Shown here: positions 1 to 11,654 of the stretch, piece after piece
How the letters are laid out: each line of letters begins with the position of its first letter
Numbering within the stretch: position 1 is the first letter of the stretch
NCBI GenBank assembly: GCA_024220505.1
Contig: JAKZZE010000034.1
Span: 310,001-374,000, forward strand
DNA length: 64,000 nucleotides
Reading direction: 5' to 3'
Origin: Rhizopus arrhizus
Taxonomy: Eukaryota; Mucoromycota; Mucoromycetes; Mucorales; Rhizopodaceae
Made by a program: the position numbers and the translations under genes
The notes under the pieces: model-generated
Seen by the model: only the letters and a program-made list of their open reading frames with translations
The model's database searches: none
Told to the model about the DNA's origin: nothing

Positions 1-2260
1 CTTTAGTACTTTGTACAAGCGTTCTAGATGAATACGATTTTAGGTTTTTGTTTGAACCAAAAAGACACCTAAGTTTTCTGACATTGACTTTTATTTAGAG
101 ACATCTTCCATAATCAATCGACAGACAAAGTTATGATTATCTATGAACTCATTGGGCATAAAACTTGGTCGGAAACGATTGATTACTTTGGATGAGGTAT
201 CCTATTGTCCTTCCATTCATGATCTTTGTAACGGCTTTGCAGTTTGTATTTATTAGTAAAATTGGACGCCATTTTCTTAGATTTGTAAGATCGCCAATAT
301 TTGGTAAGAAGCCAAGCAAGTTTGTTGACATGATTTTGGAAAAATTGTCTTGGTGATACTGAAATTGCAAATATCTAGCACTAGAGATTTGCAACTAGAA
401 TCACCAATAATCACGCTAATATTCCATGGAATAAGTCATCTATGCCTGGGCTACTTTTGTGAGGAGTTTTTTTCAATCCATCTAGAATGTCATCAAACGA
501 ACTGTTGCTGACTATATGCTTATTATCGTTTGATGACACCTGCTTGTCTATCATGTTTAGCATGGATTCGAGATCATGGCGATCGATAGGTTCTGCGGAG
601 TAGAGTGTAGAATAAAAATTAGAGGCTGCATCGAGTTTCGCATTAACATTTAAGTATTCCAAGCCGGTTTCTGGAAGAAAAATTTTAGAGATATTTCGCT
701 TGATGGCTCTTGATTCAGCTGCTCGTTTGAGATACCCGGGAAATTTTTCATTGCTTTCTATCCATCGTTTACCTGCTCTGAGGATGTCTATTTCGGTTTG
801 TAAATTTGCAAGTTTATTCTCAACTTCAGGAAGCAAGATATTCAAACGGGTTGTGTTGTTGAAATATCTTCGAAAAACATCATTTCGCTGACTTTGGAGC
901 TACTTGATCTGTTCATTCCTCTATTTACATCCATTTCTGCGAAATATTTGAGTAACTTTTTAACCATTTTCTTGAGAAGATCATATTTCTCTTGAGGAAT
1001 TGTGTTATTTTTGGATAACTTATTATCAACATATTGTTCTGATTGTTGATTGAGTTTGTGTATGTATGCTAAGTTTTTAGCTAAATTTGGATTTGCTCCC
1101 CAAAGACCGTTTCCAGCTGAAGAGATTCCTGCGGTGAAGCTTGTAGATAAAAGAATGTAGTCTTTCCATTCTTTATTCATGTATTAAACGTTCCTATTAT
1201 TGAAATTATTGTGAATGCTTTTGTTTGCAACCATATAGTCTACACAAGTGGGTGAATATGCTCTTCTGAAAGTTGGTTGGAAGCTGATATCTTCTTTTTA
1301 AAGAACTTTATACAGTCTTCAAATTGAGAAAGTATAAACTGTAGAAAGTGATGTAGGACTTTTCAATTGTCGTGTGCTATGTCAAGTATTGTTGTCAAAT
1401 GAGAAAATTGAAGCCCCCTGCTATGAAGAAATTCTGAATAATAGTATCTGATCTATCTATAGTGTTTAGATTATGAAGTGCACTCGAAAAGAAAACATTT
1501 CCGTCGGCTGTGTTACTTGCTGGAGCATAGAGATTTAGTATAAACAAGAGGTTTATAGATTTATCTGACCAAATAAGTTTTACAAGTAGAAGCTTTTGAT
1601 CGTCAGATTGTTAAATTACTCCAAACAATTTACAAGTACTAACCTTGTTCCCAAGATAGGATTTGAGGATAAAAGGTTTGAAACTTTTTACTTTATCCTT
1701 GACAAGTGTAACAAATTTTCTGCAACTAAACAATTCATAATAATAGAGTGTTTATCAATAACTTGGAGAAAAACTGTTTGACTTCCCAGAGTAGTACCAT
1801 CATTATTATCTGGCTTACTGTTGAATGTTGCTCTTTGTTTTTGGTTTTTAGCTATTTGCATTCATGCTTTGAATTCAAAAGGTTTATTGTTAGGATTACG
1901 GTGATAATCAGCTACATCAGGAGTGTTATTAGTCTCGCTGGTAATGGCATGATTGAGTCTTTAGAGAATGTTTATTTGATTTTATCTATTAAGGACCGAG
2001 CTGGGTGAAATAATGGTTATTATATATATCTTATTCTTGTCTTCTGTCATTCGATATCTCAGTATTATTCTTGTATTTCTCAAAAGTAAGAAAACTTGTT
2101 TGATAATCTAGAAACAATAATACTATAAACTTCTTGTGATTCCAAATGGTTGTTACACAAATCAATGATTGCCTCTTCTTCAGTGACACGGCCAGAGAAA
2201 TTACGTCTTCTAGCAGTGTAAGGAGAGTGTTTATACTTAGAACAAGGAAGGTATGTTTAC
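1..2260 (-). mobile_element. Degenerate LINE-type non-LTR retrotransposon (endonuclease and reverse transcriptase pieces), cut by window edge
   Basis: The minus strand carries broken reading frames that match a LINE polyprotein in order. Around 1370-1650 is an endonuclease-like segment (LNLYAPASN followed by IAGGFNF, resembling the usual YAP...GDFN). Positions 842-1180 are a linker. Positions 411-845 give the pre-RT region (KKTPHKSSPGIDD). Positions 149-394 give the RT motif GDLTNLRKWRPILLINTNCK, and 1-148 the next RT block, with stops and a decayed catalytic-Asp motif. Between 1700 and 2250 the minus strand still reads as protein-like fragments, probably the 5' part. Frameshifts and stops throughout mean it cannot encode a working product. 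It continues beyond the left edge. I am confident of the LINE assignment for 1-1650 and less so further out. Confidence 0.7.
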
Positions 2261-3044
2261 ATAATTCAACTTGATCAGGGCATGAATAAGCAAAAAGATA
2301 GATATTCTGAGAAGTAACAATATAATTGAGAGTTGGATCAGAAAAGGACTCACATATAAAAGATTATTTCAAAGGAATACTTAGACTATGCTTTCTTAAA
2401 AATATGAACAATGTTCATTATTTATGGCTCTTGTGCCTATGTCAATCGATTTATCAGCATCGATACTATCTGCTCTTTCTTTCCTTTCCTTTTTTCGGCA
2501 AGTGCATTCTTCCTCTCATAGACTCTGTCTGGATATTGAAGCAAAATACATTGCAAATAAAAAAAGTGGTTTTACGTGGAGTTCATAATAAGAAAAGGAA
2601 AATGAACTGTAAGTACTTTCCTACATTGGACATCTAAGGCGCAACGCTTGTACGTAAACATGAAATTTGTTCTTGGGTTTTATCAATAATATAAAAAATA
2701 AAGGCCAAACGACTCACCGATTCAAAGAGATCGTCTCCTATTCCTCAAACGAACAAATGATGCCTACCTTTATTGAAAAAAAAAAAAAAAAAAAAAAAAA
2801 AATTACACAAGCCTTGTTTACTGAACTTTTAAGTATAGTTTGTTCTCTTCTTCTCAATGCATCATATGCTTTCAATTTTAATTTTCTTTAGTAGTTTATT
2901 ACCATGTATACCTCATGTTTAAAACATTGAACAAATAGAATAAAAAGCATTACTATCATACATTAATGATCTCTCTCTCTCTTTTTATTTTTATTATGTA
3001 CAAAAAAGTATTCTTCTATATGCGTATGTGTTTGTCTTTTTTTA
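2261..3044. other. Intergenic, A27 homopolymer at 2776-2802
   Basis: I see no gene here. The short plus-strand reading frames have no recognisable features. A run of 27 A residues lies at 2776-2802. The segment from about 2900 is the 3' flank of the carrier gene. Confidence 0.5.
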
Positions 3045-4076
3045 TCATGCAAATAAATGTAACTGTGTATATGTTTTCACTGCTTTTTCATAGACACCTA
3101 AAAATACACTTCCACCTATAGATATCCACATCACTCGCGGTCCAACGCCTGCCCACAGCTTTTTTGCGCCTTCTTCTGTTATGATCTTTCTCATAGTTTC
3201 TATTAAACTTGCTTCCCTTGCTGTTTTTGAAAGCATGATGCGTGTTTTACAAACGTCCAAAGGGGTTGTAATAGCTGCTGCTACACCTCCTGCTAAAGAT
3301 CCCATCAATGCAGCTTCATAAGGCTCGACTCTTTGCTGTTTATAATTACCATATGTAGTCTTTAAATACTCATACAGCGGGAATTGTATACATGTAAAGG
3401 GTATTTCTCGGGCGACAGTAGGTAGAAATCCTCTATAGAAGCCTAACAGGCCTTCAGTACGCAATACATTGGTGACTGCGTTTGAGGTTGATTTGAATTG
3501 CTTGATCTGCATACGTTGTTTAATGACTTCTGTTGGTACACGTACGGTACATGCGGACTAATAGTAAGATCAATACATATAGATCATGCATCAGCACTTC
3601 CTTCTTTCTCTTTGTTGACTAAAACTTACTATTTCTCCAAATGTAGCTGCAACCATATAGGTAAAAGGTGTATTACTTTCTGTAGAAGCACCTAGTAATC
3701 TTTTCGATGCCTCATACGTGACAAAAAACAAAGATGCTATATGTATACACACATAAGATTAATGCTATTCAAATCTTTTTTTTTTTTTTTTTTTTTTCCT
3801 TCTTCTTACCATTCGGTGCACTTCCTACAACTGCAGATAAAAGTCCAGAATAAATACCTCGAAAGCCTCCGGAAGCTCTAAAGCCAGCTTTTGATTGAAA
3901 ACGGGTTTTTATTGTATCTATTCAAAAGGCGTCTTAGATATAGGAATAGATAAGTTGAATGTCATAATACCTAAAGGATATAATGCTGTATCAACAGCTA
4001 TACCAGCTACTGCACCTGCCATTAAGGCTTGTCTAAGATTGGCCTGGTATGTGGCTCTCCCTGTATTGCTTTGCAT
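3045..4076 (-). CDS. PET8: Mitochondrial S-adenosylmethionine carrier (SAMC/Pet8 type)
   Basis: This is a mitochondrial carrier family (SLC25) protein predicted to exchange cytosolic S-adenosylmethionine for S-adenosylhomocysteine across the inner membrane, supplying matrix methylation. Exons on the minus strand: 4076-3971, 3917-3810, 3736-3630, 3557-3045. All junctions are GT-AG and together encode 277 aa, the usual family length. The three carrier signatures are visible: PLDTIKTR, PTEVIKQR and PLDVCKTR. The SAMC-typical blocks FFVTYEASKRLLG and GVGPRVMWISIGGSVFLGVYE support the substrate assignment over other carriers. The start used gives a short N-terminus before helix 1. A CAG acceptor just upstream of the ATG suggests a 5' UTR intron. 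Intron 2 contains a 22-nt A-run on the sense strand. Confidence 0.88.
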
Positions 4077-4242
4077 TCCTCAACTGAAAAAAAAAGGGAG
4101 AGAGAGAGAAGATTGGTTTAAAAAGAAAAACAAGGAAAAAAAGCCATGAATATCAGACAGTAGGTTTCTACTTCAAAGTCACAGATCATGTCATCCAATA
4201 AAACGTTGCCTCAGAAACATTTCCTTTCTTGTTCTTTCATAC

Positions 4243-4339
4243 ACTATTTCCAGAAATTAAAGTCGCATTTTTACAAATTTTATAATACAATATGTACAAA
4301 AAAGCGACAAGTAAACGCGACATCTATTCCTGGAAAGTG
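4243..4339. mobile_element. 97-bp MITE, copy 1 (TA-flanked)
   Basis: The element is bounded by TA on both sides (4241-4242, 4340-4341) and has imperfect terminal inverted repeats: CACTATTTCCAGAAAT at the left, and CACTTTCCAGGAATAGAT read inward from the right. A second inner inverted pair (GTCGCATTTTTAC and GTACAAAAAAGCGAC) lets it fold as a hairpin. A nearly identical copy lies at 17995-18094. It has no coding capacity. It sits about 165 bp upstream of the SAM carrier start. Confidence 0.85.
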
Positions 4340-4341
4340 TA

Positions 4342-5893
4342 CACCCTCTCTGAAAATAATGTATCCATCTAAAAATGAATTTATTAATGGCAACAATGGG
4401 CAGTTTGGAGTGCTAACAAGGTCTAAATTTCATTTTTTATGAAATCATTCTATTCTGTATACCAGTACAAGACTACTGATTTAGAATAAATATTGACGTT
4501 AATAATTTATGTATCATTTTGTAATATGGTATTTCTTTCCTATGCAGCGCTGATACGCGATCATTGATTAAGCCGACAATTTATTAGATAAAAACTCTAT
4601 TAATTCTTGCTTTGAGTTTCAGTTTATTAAGGAATTTATATTTATAATCTTCAATAGCAAACATTATGGTGATAAATGGCATTCATCGTCTATACTAAAG
4701 TTATACTTTTTCCAGGATAGTCGTAAGCTATGTTTATCTTGACACTCATCATTTGTGACTGCCTAGCCATTAACTTTTACACTTTTGATATCATTTCTGG
4801 CTCGTTATGCACTAGCAGATCAGACCATTTGATAGACTTCTGCTTTTATCCAGGTGGACAGAATCAAATAGATATACTTTTTATAATTCAGGCTATCTGA
4901 TGAAATTGGTATTCAATGTCTATAAAGTTATTATAAGCGAGCCACAATCTAACATTTTTTTTAAAATTGTATCTATAGTAATAGCTTTTACCTTCATGGC
5001 AACTCTAAAAAAGATGAACCAATGTACTAATGCATTTTCAGCCAACTGTGTCTCATGGAGAACAATATATCGAGCTAGGTCATGACATTTTCCATGTTTT
5101 TTCGGAAAGTAAGCTTTGCTGTATTTCTTTTTCGTTTTTATGGACTAAAATACGAAATTATTCATAATTCATTGGATTCAATTCCTGAGATGTTAGAGCC
5201 TCAACTACTCTGAATTGCTATGGCAGAGCTATATCTGTTGCTGCGACATCTTTGACTGAACTTGCTCTTTTCATATAGCAAAGCCTTTGCTTGGTTAATA
5301 AGAACAATTTACTAATTCAAGCTCCAAAAACCTTGTGAGCCTTACGTTTAATTTGCTCTAAAGTCCAAATAATAAGAAATATACGTCCTATAAGATTGTT
5401 GCCAATTTGCGGTTCAGCAATAAAGTAGAATAGAGAACATGAGAATGTGAAGAAGAAGGGGGAAAAGCCGTCTATGCTTCGTTACAAAGAAAAAGGGGGA
5501 TTGCATAATATAATCTTTTACTTCTTTTGGCGTGTATTATTTCTGTAATTTTATGACGAAAGCCAAAATAATACATTGCCAATAGGGTCTAATTTATTTA
5601 TAATCGAACTTTACATGAACTACAAGCAAGCATGGTGCTTTTAGCCACATTGTGTACTATTTCTTCATTCTTTAATGCCATTATAATGTTGACAATATTA
5701 GTATGTCTGGTTCGAATAAAATTATAGTTTCTTTTTCTGTTAAAAAAGATATCAATTTAATAAGAACATGTTTAATTTCTCAAATCGAGGTCTTTAAACA
5801 TGACTAGATTTTTTAAAACGTAAACTTGGGAAGAAAAATACCCAACAAGCTGAATTACGCGTTCACAAAGATCTATTTTTCAATCTAATTTTA
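4342..5893. other. Intergenic region
   Basis: About 1.5 kb of AT-rich sequence. Short frames on both strands show no domain, conserved motif or splice-compatible coding pattern that I can support. It presumably holds the 5' region of the carrier gene and the 3' flank of the HAD hydrolase. Confidence 0.5.
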
Positions 5894-7484
5894 TTAAAGT
5901 TTTCCTTCTTCTTTAGCAATTATTTTTTCTACTGCTTCTTCTACATTTTCACATACAATGTGTGCTGGATATTGACTAGAGTTTCCTTTCCCAGTGAATA
6001 CACCTGTTCTGACAAGAACACTTGTCCAGCCATATGCATTGGCACCTTTAATATCTGCTGCAGGATTATCACCTACAGCATATATATTTCTTTTTTGTTT
6101 GGTGCCAGCAATGAAGTCAATGACTTGTTCAGCGAATTGATAGGTTGCTGCATGAGGCTTTCCAAATGAGGTTGATTGCAATTCATGACCTGTTAATGTC
6201 TTGTAGAGTCCTTCAAGCGCATTTTTAAAGGCACCTTGTCCCAATCGAGGTGCAGGGAAATCAGTGCTCCAAATCTACAATTTTTAAATGGAATTAATTT
6301 ATCACATTGTTTCTATTTACTCTGTTGCTAACCTACAAGATCATTCTATATAACAATGTATTAATGCTACATTCTATCTTGAAAGAAAAACTTACATTGG
6401 ACCAGTAAAGAGGAACATCTTGCACAGAATAATCTTCTTTTCTTGTACCAAGTACCCCCTTCTTTGAGCATAGTGCGTCCAACATGACTTGTATATCTCT
6501 ACCCCCTATATATTTTTTGCTTAGTTTCAGTAAAAAGGATTAATTAACGAGTGCACTTTACAATCAAGAGAGTCATAGAACATCATTACTGCATGAATAG
6601 GTAATTCCGAAAATTCAAGGGGGTGAGGCTATAAGCAATAAAAGGGGATTAATAGGCAGAACAGATAGTAAACATGCTTTTTACACTCGTAAGAAGAGAC
6701 AAATCTGTGATTGGCTCAGAATGGGGCCATGCAGAATGATTCCAGTGCATAACATCGTTTGGGGTAACTACATCTTGGAATCCATACCTGATAAAAAAAG
6801 AGATTTCCTTTATAAATTCTGCTTAAATTTGTATTTTTCTTTACTTTTTGGCAACCTCAAAGCATTTTCGTCCTGCTCCACCAACAATAAGCACTCGTTT
6901 GTCTTGATATTTACTCACGAGGTTTTGCATAGGCGAGTGAGACAAAACAACTGCTTTTGGATCAATCTACTGAAAATCAATGTATTTTGTTGTCTAGTAA
7001 ATAAGAAAAACAATACCCTGACACCAACTATCTCGCTGATTTGCTCTGCTTTTTCTTCTTCAGTGACACCTCCACCATTGGTTAATAAAACAAATGGCAC
7101 TTTTCTAATTGATTTATTTTTGGTAAAAGGGGATTTTATATGGGTTTTATAATTCATTACTGCTTTTACCTATTAGCTCCATTATCACCATTAAGTAATT
7201 TCAATGCTCTGTAAAAATAATTTAATAATAGAGTTTTTCTTGGAAATATAGTTCTGTTTCATTTTACCTTGTAGCTTCTGGAATAAGACGTTTCCCCTGC
7301 AATGGTAATAGCAATAAAGACGTTATTACTTGAAAAAACACGCAGAATGTTAACAAATTACTTTGAGAATTACACCATCAATATCAAACGCAAAAGCATA
7401 GTTTGGTCTATTAGCTGTAGATATAGAACGAGCAAATAGCTTGAATTTGTTTTTGAACAAGCTGCTTCTAATGATACTGGTCAT
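5894..7484 (-). CDS. HAD-superfamily hydrolase, CECR5/HDHD5-like, probably mitochondrial
   Basis: This is a haloacid dehalogenase-type phosphohydrolase of the CECR5 (HDHD5, yeast YKR070W) group; the physiological substrate is not known for the family. The start at 7484 gives an Arg/Lys/Ser-rich N-terminus (RSSLFKNKFKLFARSIST) typical of a mitochondrial presequence. It is followed by HAD motif I, FDIDGV, with the nucleophile Asp. Exons include 7484-7362, 7296-7268, 7208-7170, 7104-7017, then further small exons encoding LLTNGGGVTEEEKA, LSHSPM and RVLIVGGAGRKCFEVA. The last exon ends at 5894 and holds the C-terminal motif YAVGDNPAADIKGANAYGW (motif IV acidic residues). All checked junctions are GT-AG. 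The gene is divergent from the desaturase. Family assignment is firm; localisation is inferred. Confidence 0.85.
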
Positions 7485-8565
7485 GAGTATTAGGCTATTC
7501 TCGAAATAGTAAACATAATTTGCGAAAGGCCCAAATACTTTTTAAAGAAAATTTTAAAATTCAGACCTTTTACAATCGTTTCTGTATGCTAGGCTCACTG
7601 GTGCTTTGATTCTAAATTATACTACTTTAATACAAACCTGCTGTTGCTTTCATTAAAAATGAGAGCTTCATTAGAAAGAAAGATGTATTCTGCCAATTAT
7701 TTTTTTGTGATAATAAAAGGTAAAAAGCTATTACAACTAAAGTACTTTTATTTTAATAACCTATCATGGTCATATTATTAATCAATCATGATTTTCAGTT
7801 TTATATTTCATATTATTAAAAAAAAGAATATATTTTATACTCAAAAACCGGTTTTACTGTATCACCAAAGAATAACAAATATATGACTTACTAGAATAAT
7901 AGATTTTAAGCAATGATTAGTGTAGGTTGGATAACATAAAGAAACTTGTACGATTGCAAAAGAAAAAGCGAGTGGTAACCATTTATGGACTCTGTTGATA
8001 GTTGCATCCAACCAAAACATAAAATCAAGCAATTGATAGAATTCAACCATTTAAAAATAGGAACAACAAAATGAAAACTGTATCGGAAGCGCCGGTCGGA
8101 GGAAAGGCCATCTTAAAAGGAAAAAAAAAAAAAAGTAAACAAGGGATAATATGAAAAGAATTAAATTTCATACGAATAATTCAAGTAAAAGCATATGAAA
8201 ACAATTATTTATTTATATTTTCCAAAGATATTTAAATATAATTTAAATAACCAAAAAAAAAAAAAAAAAAAAAAAAAAAGAAGATCAAATAGAGAAAAGT
8301 GTTAAATTTATCTTATTGTATAAAAAGACTAGATCTTTGGTTTGAATCATACGAGGTTTTATAAATATTTCGCTTTAACTAGGAACCATAAAATTTTATT
8401 CAGTTACCCAGCTGTGGTTTTAAACCAACATTTGGGGCTACCTACCTTTGATAGACAATTAACAGCATAATTAAACTACCGCTGAAGATTTCATTCGATC
8501 TTGTCAACTTAGTTTAAAATAAGTTCTAAAAAGATTTGCTCCTAATTATGACCCAAACAAAAGCG
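7485..8565. other. Divergent intergenic region between HAD hydrolase and desaturase
   Basis: About 1.1 kb without a supported gene. It includes an A27 tract at 8253-8279. A 62-residue minus-strand frame at 7862-8050 is hydrophobic, but nothing in it is recognisable. Confidence 0.5.
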
Positions 8566-8572
8566 TATAAAA
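8566..8572 (+). promoter_or_regulatory. TATA box of the desaturase gene
   Basis: TATAAAA lies 116 bp upstream of the ATG at 8682 and is followed by a long pyrimidine-rich leader (about 8592-8655, CTCTTTC-type). This arrangement is typical of strongly expressed fungal promoters. That it drives this gene is inferred from position. Confidence 0.6.
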
Positions 8573-8681
8573 CCAGGGAGCGAATAAAAAACTTTTCGTT
8601 CTCTTTCTTTCAATCTCACCTCTCTCTCCCTTCTCTTTTAATAACTTTTCTCTTTCTAGAAGAAAGACATAATTAGGGATA

Positions 8682-9948
8682 ATGGCAACCAAGAGAAATA
8701 TCAGTTCCAATGAACCAGCAAATAAGCCTGTTATCGACGAAGCAGTAGCAAGAAACTGGGAAATTCCTGATTTTACCATCAAAGAAATTCGTGATGCTAT
8801 TCCTTCTCACTGCTTCCGTCGAGACACATTCAGATCATTCACTTATGTTATTCATGATTTTGCTATTATCGCCGTCTTGGGTTATTTAGCTACTTACATT
8901 GATCAAGTTCATTCTGCTGCTCTTCGCTTGCTTTTATGGTCCTTGTATTGGACTGCTCAAGGTATTGTTGGTACTGGTGTTTGGGTTGTTGGTCACGAAT
9001 GTGGACATCAAGCTTTTAGTCCATCCAAGGTAAGATTGATCAATTCAATCTTACTCAATTTACTAAATCAATTCGTGTAGGCCGTCAATAACAGTGTCGG
9101 CTTTGTCCTTCATACACTCTTATTAGTTCCTTATCACTCTTGGAGATTCTCTCACTCTAGGCATCACAAAGCTACTGGTCACATGTCAAAAGACCAAGTA
9201 TGTTACACAAATAAACTAAAACCAATCCTAACATCTTCCATAGGTTTTCCTTCCCAAGACAAGAGAAAAGGTTGGATTACCACCTCGCGACAAAGACCCT
9301 CAAGCTGATGGTCCTCATGATGTTCTTGACGAAACACCTATTATTGTACTTTACCGTATGTTTCTTATGTTCTTGTTTGGCTGGCCATTATACCTTTTCA
9401 CCAATGTCACCGGTCAAGATTACCCTGGCTGGGCCTCTCACTTCAACCCATCCTGCGACATTTACGAAGAAGGCCAATATTGGGATGTCGTCAGTTCCTC
9501 TGTGGGTGTTGTTGGCATGATAGGTCTTTTAGGTTACTGTGGTCAAATCTTTGGTTCCTTAAACATGATCAAATACTATGTTATTCCTTACTTGTGTGTT
9601 AACTTTTGGCTTGTCTTGATTACTTATTTGCAACACACTGACCCCAAATTGCCTCACTACCGCGAGAATGTCTGGAACTTCCAGCGTGGTGCTGCTCTTA
9701 CCGTTGACCGTTCTTACGGTGCCCTTATTAATTATTTCCATCATCACATTTCCGACACTCACGTTGCTCATCACTTCTTTTCTACTATGCCTCACTATCA
9801 TGCTGAAGAAGCTACTGTTCATATCAAGAAAGCTCTTGGTAAGCATTACCACTGTGATAACACTCCTATTCCCATCGCTCTTTGGAAGGTTTGGAAGAGC
9901 TGTAGATTTGTTGAAAGTGAAGGAGATGTTGTGTTTTACAAAAATTAA
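8682..9948 (+). CDS. Delta-12 (omega-6) fatty acid desaturase
   Basis: This is an ER membrane di-iron desaturase converting oleoyl to linoleoyl chains on phospholipid, the first polyunsaturation step in Mucoromycota. Exons are 8682-9029, 9081-9197 and 9244-9948 (GT-AG introns of 51 and 46 nt), giving 389 aa, the usual length. The three histidine boxes are intact: HECGH (residues 105-109), HSRHH (141-145) and HVAHH (328-332). Hydrophobic segments flank them (for example 60-80, 85-104 and two pairs between boxes 2 and 3). The HECGHQAF and HVAHHFFSTMPHYHAEEAT contexts are those of FAD2-type delta-12 enzymes rather than delta-9 or delta-6. A cytochrome b5 domain is absent, as expected. A TATA box and pyrimidine-rich leader precede it. 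Confidence 0.95.
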
Positions 9949-10058
9949 TTTCCATTACACCCTCTTTTCATTTTGATATATAATACTTTATTCTACCATA
10001 TTTCCATTCAATAAAATGTATACAATTTCATTAAATGTCTCTTTAACACTTCACAATA

Positions 10059-10101
10059 CACTTGGGCTGGTAAATTTTGTCGGTTTGAAGAAAATAAACT
10101 T
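10059..10101 (+). repeat. Left terminal inverted repeat of the mariner-Fanzor element
   Basis: About 40 bp pairs with 11915-11957 read on the opposite strand. Shared blocks include GGCTGGTAAATT, TGTC and GAAAATAAA, with several mismatches and small gaps. Confidence 0.75.
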
Positions 10102-10124
10102 CGTTTAGCAAAAAACTATTCCTG

Positions 10125-10174
10125 TCGCTTTGTATTTGTTTTAATGCAATACCTGTATTAAATGGCCAAAGCGA
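10125..10174 (-). ncRNA. Candidate structured RNA (nested hairpin) 3' of the Fanzor-like frame
   Basis: On the minus strand an 8-bp stem (TCGCTTTG with CAAAGCGA) encloses a second stem (TTTAAT with ATTAAA). It lies between the end of the zinc-ribbon coding sequence and the element terminus, the place where TnpB and Fanzor guide RNAs are encoded in related elements. Only the inverted repeats are seen. Transcription and a guide role are inference, and the element itself is decayed. Confidence 0.25.
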
Positions 10175-10229
10175 TAATCTTGTTGGAGAATTTTTTATGA
10201 TTTTCCTACTTTTGTTCTACTTAAAGATC

Positions 10230-10850
10230 ATCAGTCTAAAGGATATTTTCTGGTGAAAAGGCTAGGGCGTTCGCCAGTCTTTCTCAAACTACTTAGGGCC
10301 TTGAGAAAATTCAATACGGCTGCTTGATCGCGATTCCAAAGTCTTCTTTTTATTTCTGTGGTTTTTTGTTCAAGACATGAGAGGCTCTTACACCTAATAC
10401 TGCATTAGTTATCAAGAATTAGTCTAGTTTTTTTCTTCTTCTTCTTCTTTAGATTACCTCAGCAAACCATTGCATAGCATGTCTGACTTCTTTTCCGTTG
10501 GTAAAGGCGAGGGTTTGGCACGGTTTTGAATTTTTCTAATTCATTTTCACAGGTTGGGCAATGGGAAGATGTTTTGTATTCATTGATTAAGTAGACAGCA
10601 AACCTGTTCTTCTTTAACATCCTGATTAATCCCTTGCTTCTTGTCTGTTCTTGATACTTGACATTAGAGGCGGACCAATCTCCAAAAACTAAGACAGCAT
10701 CTTGACCAAATTTTGCTTTTAAGCTACGCACCAATTTTTGAACATTCTGGTCAAGGAAGAGTTTACTTGAAAACTTCAATTTCGAAAAGGTAAAAGTTGT
10801 AGCTTTACTAATGCTGTACTGATAGTCTTTTCGCAATTGCTTTGTAGTTG
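10230..10850 (-). pseudogene. TnpB/Fanzor-like RuvC and zinc-ribbon fragment (decayed)
   Basis: The minus-strand frame 10850-10459 contains VLVFGDWSASNVKYQ, KGLIRMLKKN, then INEYKTSSHCPTC. This is the order seen in TnpB/Fanzor proteins: a RuvC-II glutamate followed by the first CxxC of the zinc ribbon. After a one-base frame change the sequence reads LCNGLLR, then a probable GT-AG intron (about 10441 to 10385), then CKSLSCLEQ (second Cys pair) and LWNRDQAAVLNF (RuvC-III aspartate). The N-terminal half with the RuvC-I aspartate is missing; transposase sequence lies there instead. It cannot be an active nuclease. Family assignment rests on motif order and spacing, not on a search. Confidence 0.65.
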
Positions 10851-11654
10851 TACCTTTTGCTACTGACTTGTTGTTCTCGATGGCAGTACTCTTCTCCACA
10901 TCAACGTACTCTATAGTAGGCTCTTCAATAATAATGTCGCCTGCTCTTTGCCTCCTGCGAGCTTTCTTTCTTTTTTTTTTTTGTTTTTTTTGGCTGTCTT
11001 TAATGCAGCCTCATCAACAAAAACGCAGTTCTTAATGTATCCCGGATCCGAGCCTTTCCACTTCATGAACCACTCGTATCTCGTTTGCAAGTTATTGTCA
11101 GAGTTTCTTGTCATAGGGTCAAAGGTTGGCTTCTTTATTGAAATGAGCATGTTGTTTCTCAAGTGGTGGTTCATTTGAGACTATGAAATCTTCAAGTCCT
11201 TAAACTGCGATTTCCGAGAATCAATAATATCATCAGCACAAAGCTGTGAGTCCTTTTCTACTATTTGTTGAATGTGCTGCTCATGCTCAGTAGTCAGTGA
11301 GTTTGGGTCGGCCGGGATTCCTTTGCAACTTTTTGTAAGCGATCTTCCCAGTTTCTTGATAGTGTTTCCACCAGCGCATAGCAGTACGAGAACTAATTCC
11401 AAGATCCTTTGCATGCAAAGTCACTTTTCCTCTTTCCGTAGGACCCTCAATCATTTGGTCAATAGATATCTCTCTGGTTTGGTCGTTGTAGTCTTTGTAG
11501 ACACTGCTTTCTTGACCACTTTTATATCCTTTTTTGTTGAATCTTTTGCAGTAGTTTCTTTCTCTGCTGGTTTGAGACTCAAATAGGACTTTTGGCTCGT
11601 TATGGTATCAAGTATTACGTTTGGATCACTGATTTCGGTTAATACACCTTCCAT
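10850..11654 (-). pseudogene. IS630/Tc1-type transposase N-terminal and partial catalytic region (decayed)
   Basis: The minus strand encodes helix-turn-helix material (EHEQHIQQIVEKDSQLCADD at 11414-11181). An in-frame TAG at 11183-11181 follows, then MNHHLRNNMLISIKKPTFDP and NLQTRYEWFMKWK..KNCVFVDEAAL, where VFVDE holds the first catalytic Asp of the DDE triad. Sequence after DEA jumps to a Lys-rich region and EYVDVEKS...KGTTT, so the rest of the DDE core, including the second Asp and the final acidic residue, is deleted before the Fanzor-like part begins. The same transposase family occurs at 50.1-51.3 kb. Confidence 0.75.

Noticed and set aside
6721..7152. 143-residue plus-strand frame
   Set aside because: It is antisense to exons and introns of the CECR5-like gene, whose motifs and junctions are convincing.
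9559..9852. Antisense open frame within the desaturase gene
   Set aside because: It is a shadow of the third desaturase exon; the sense frame has all histidine boxes and normal splicing.
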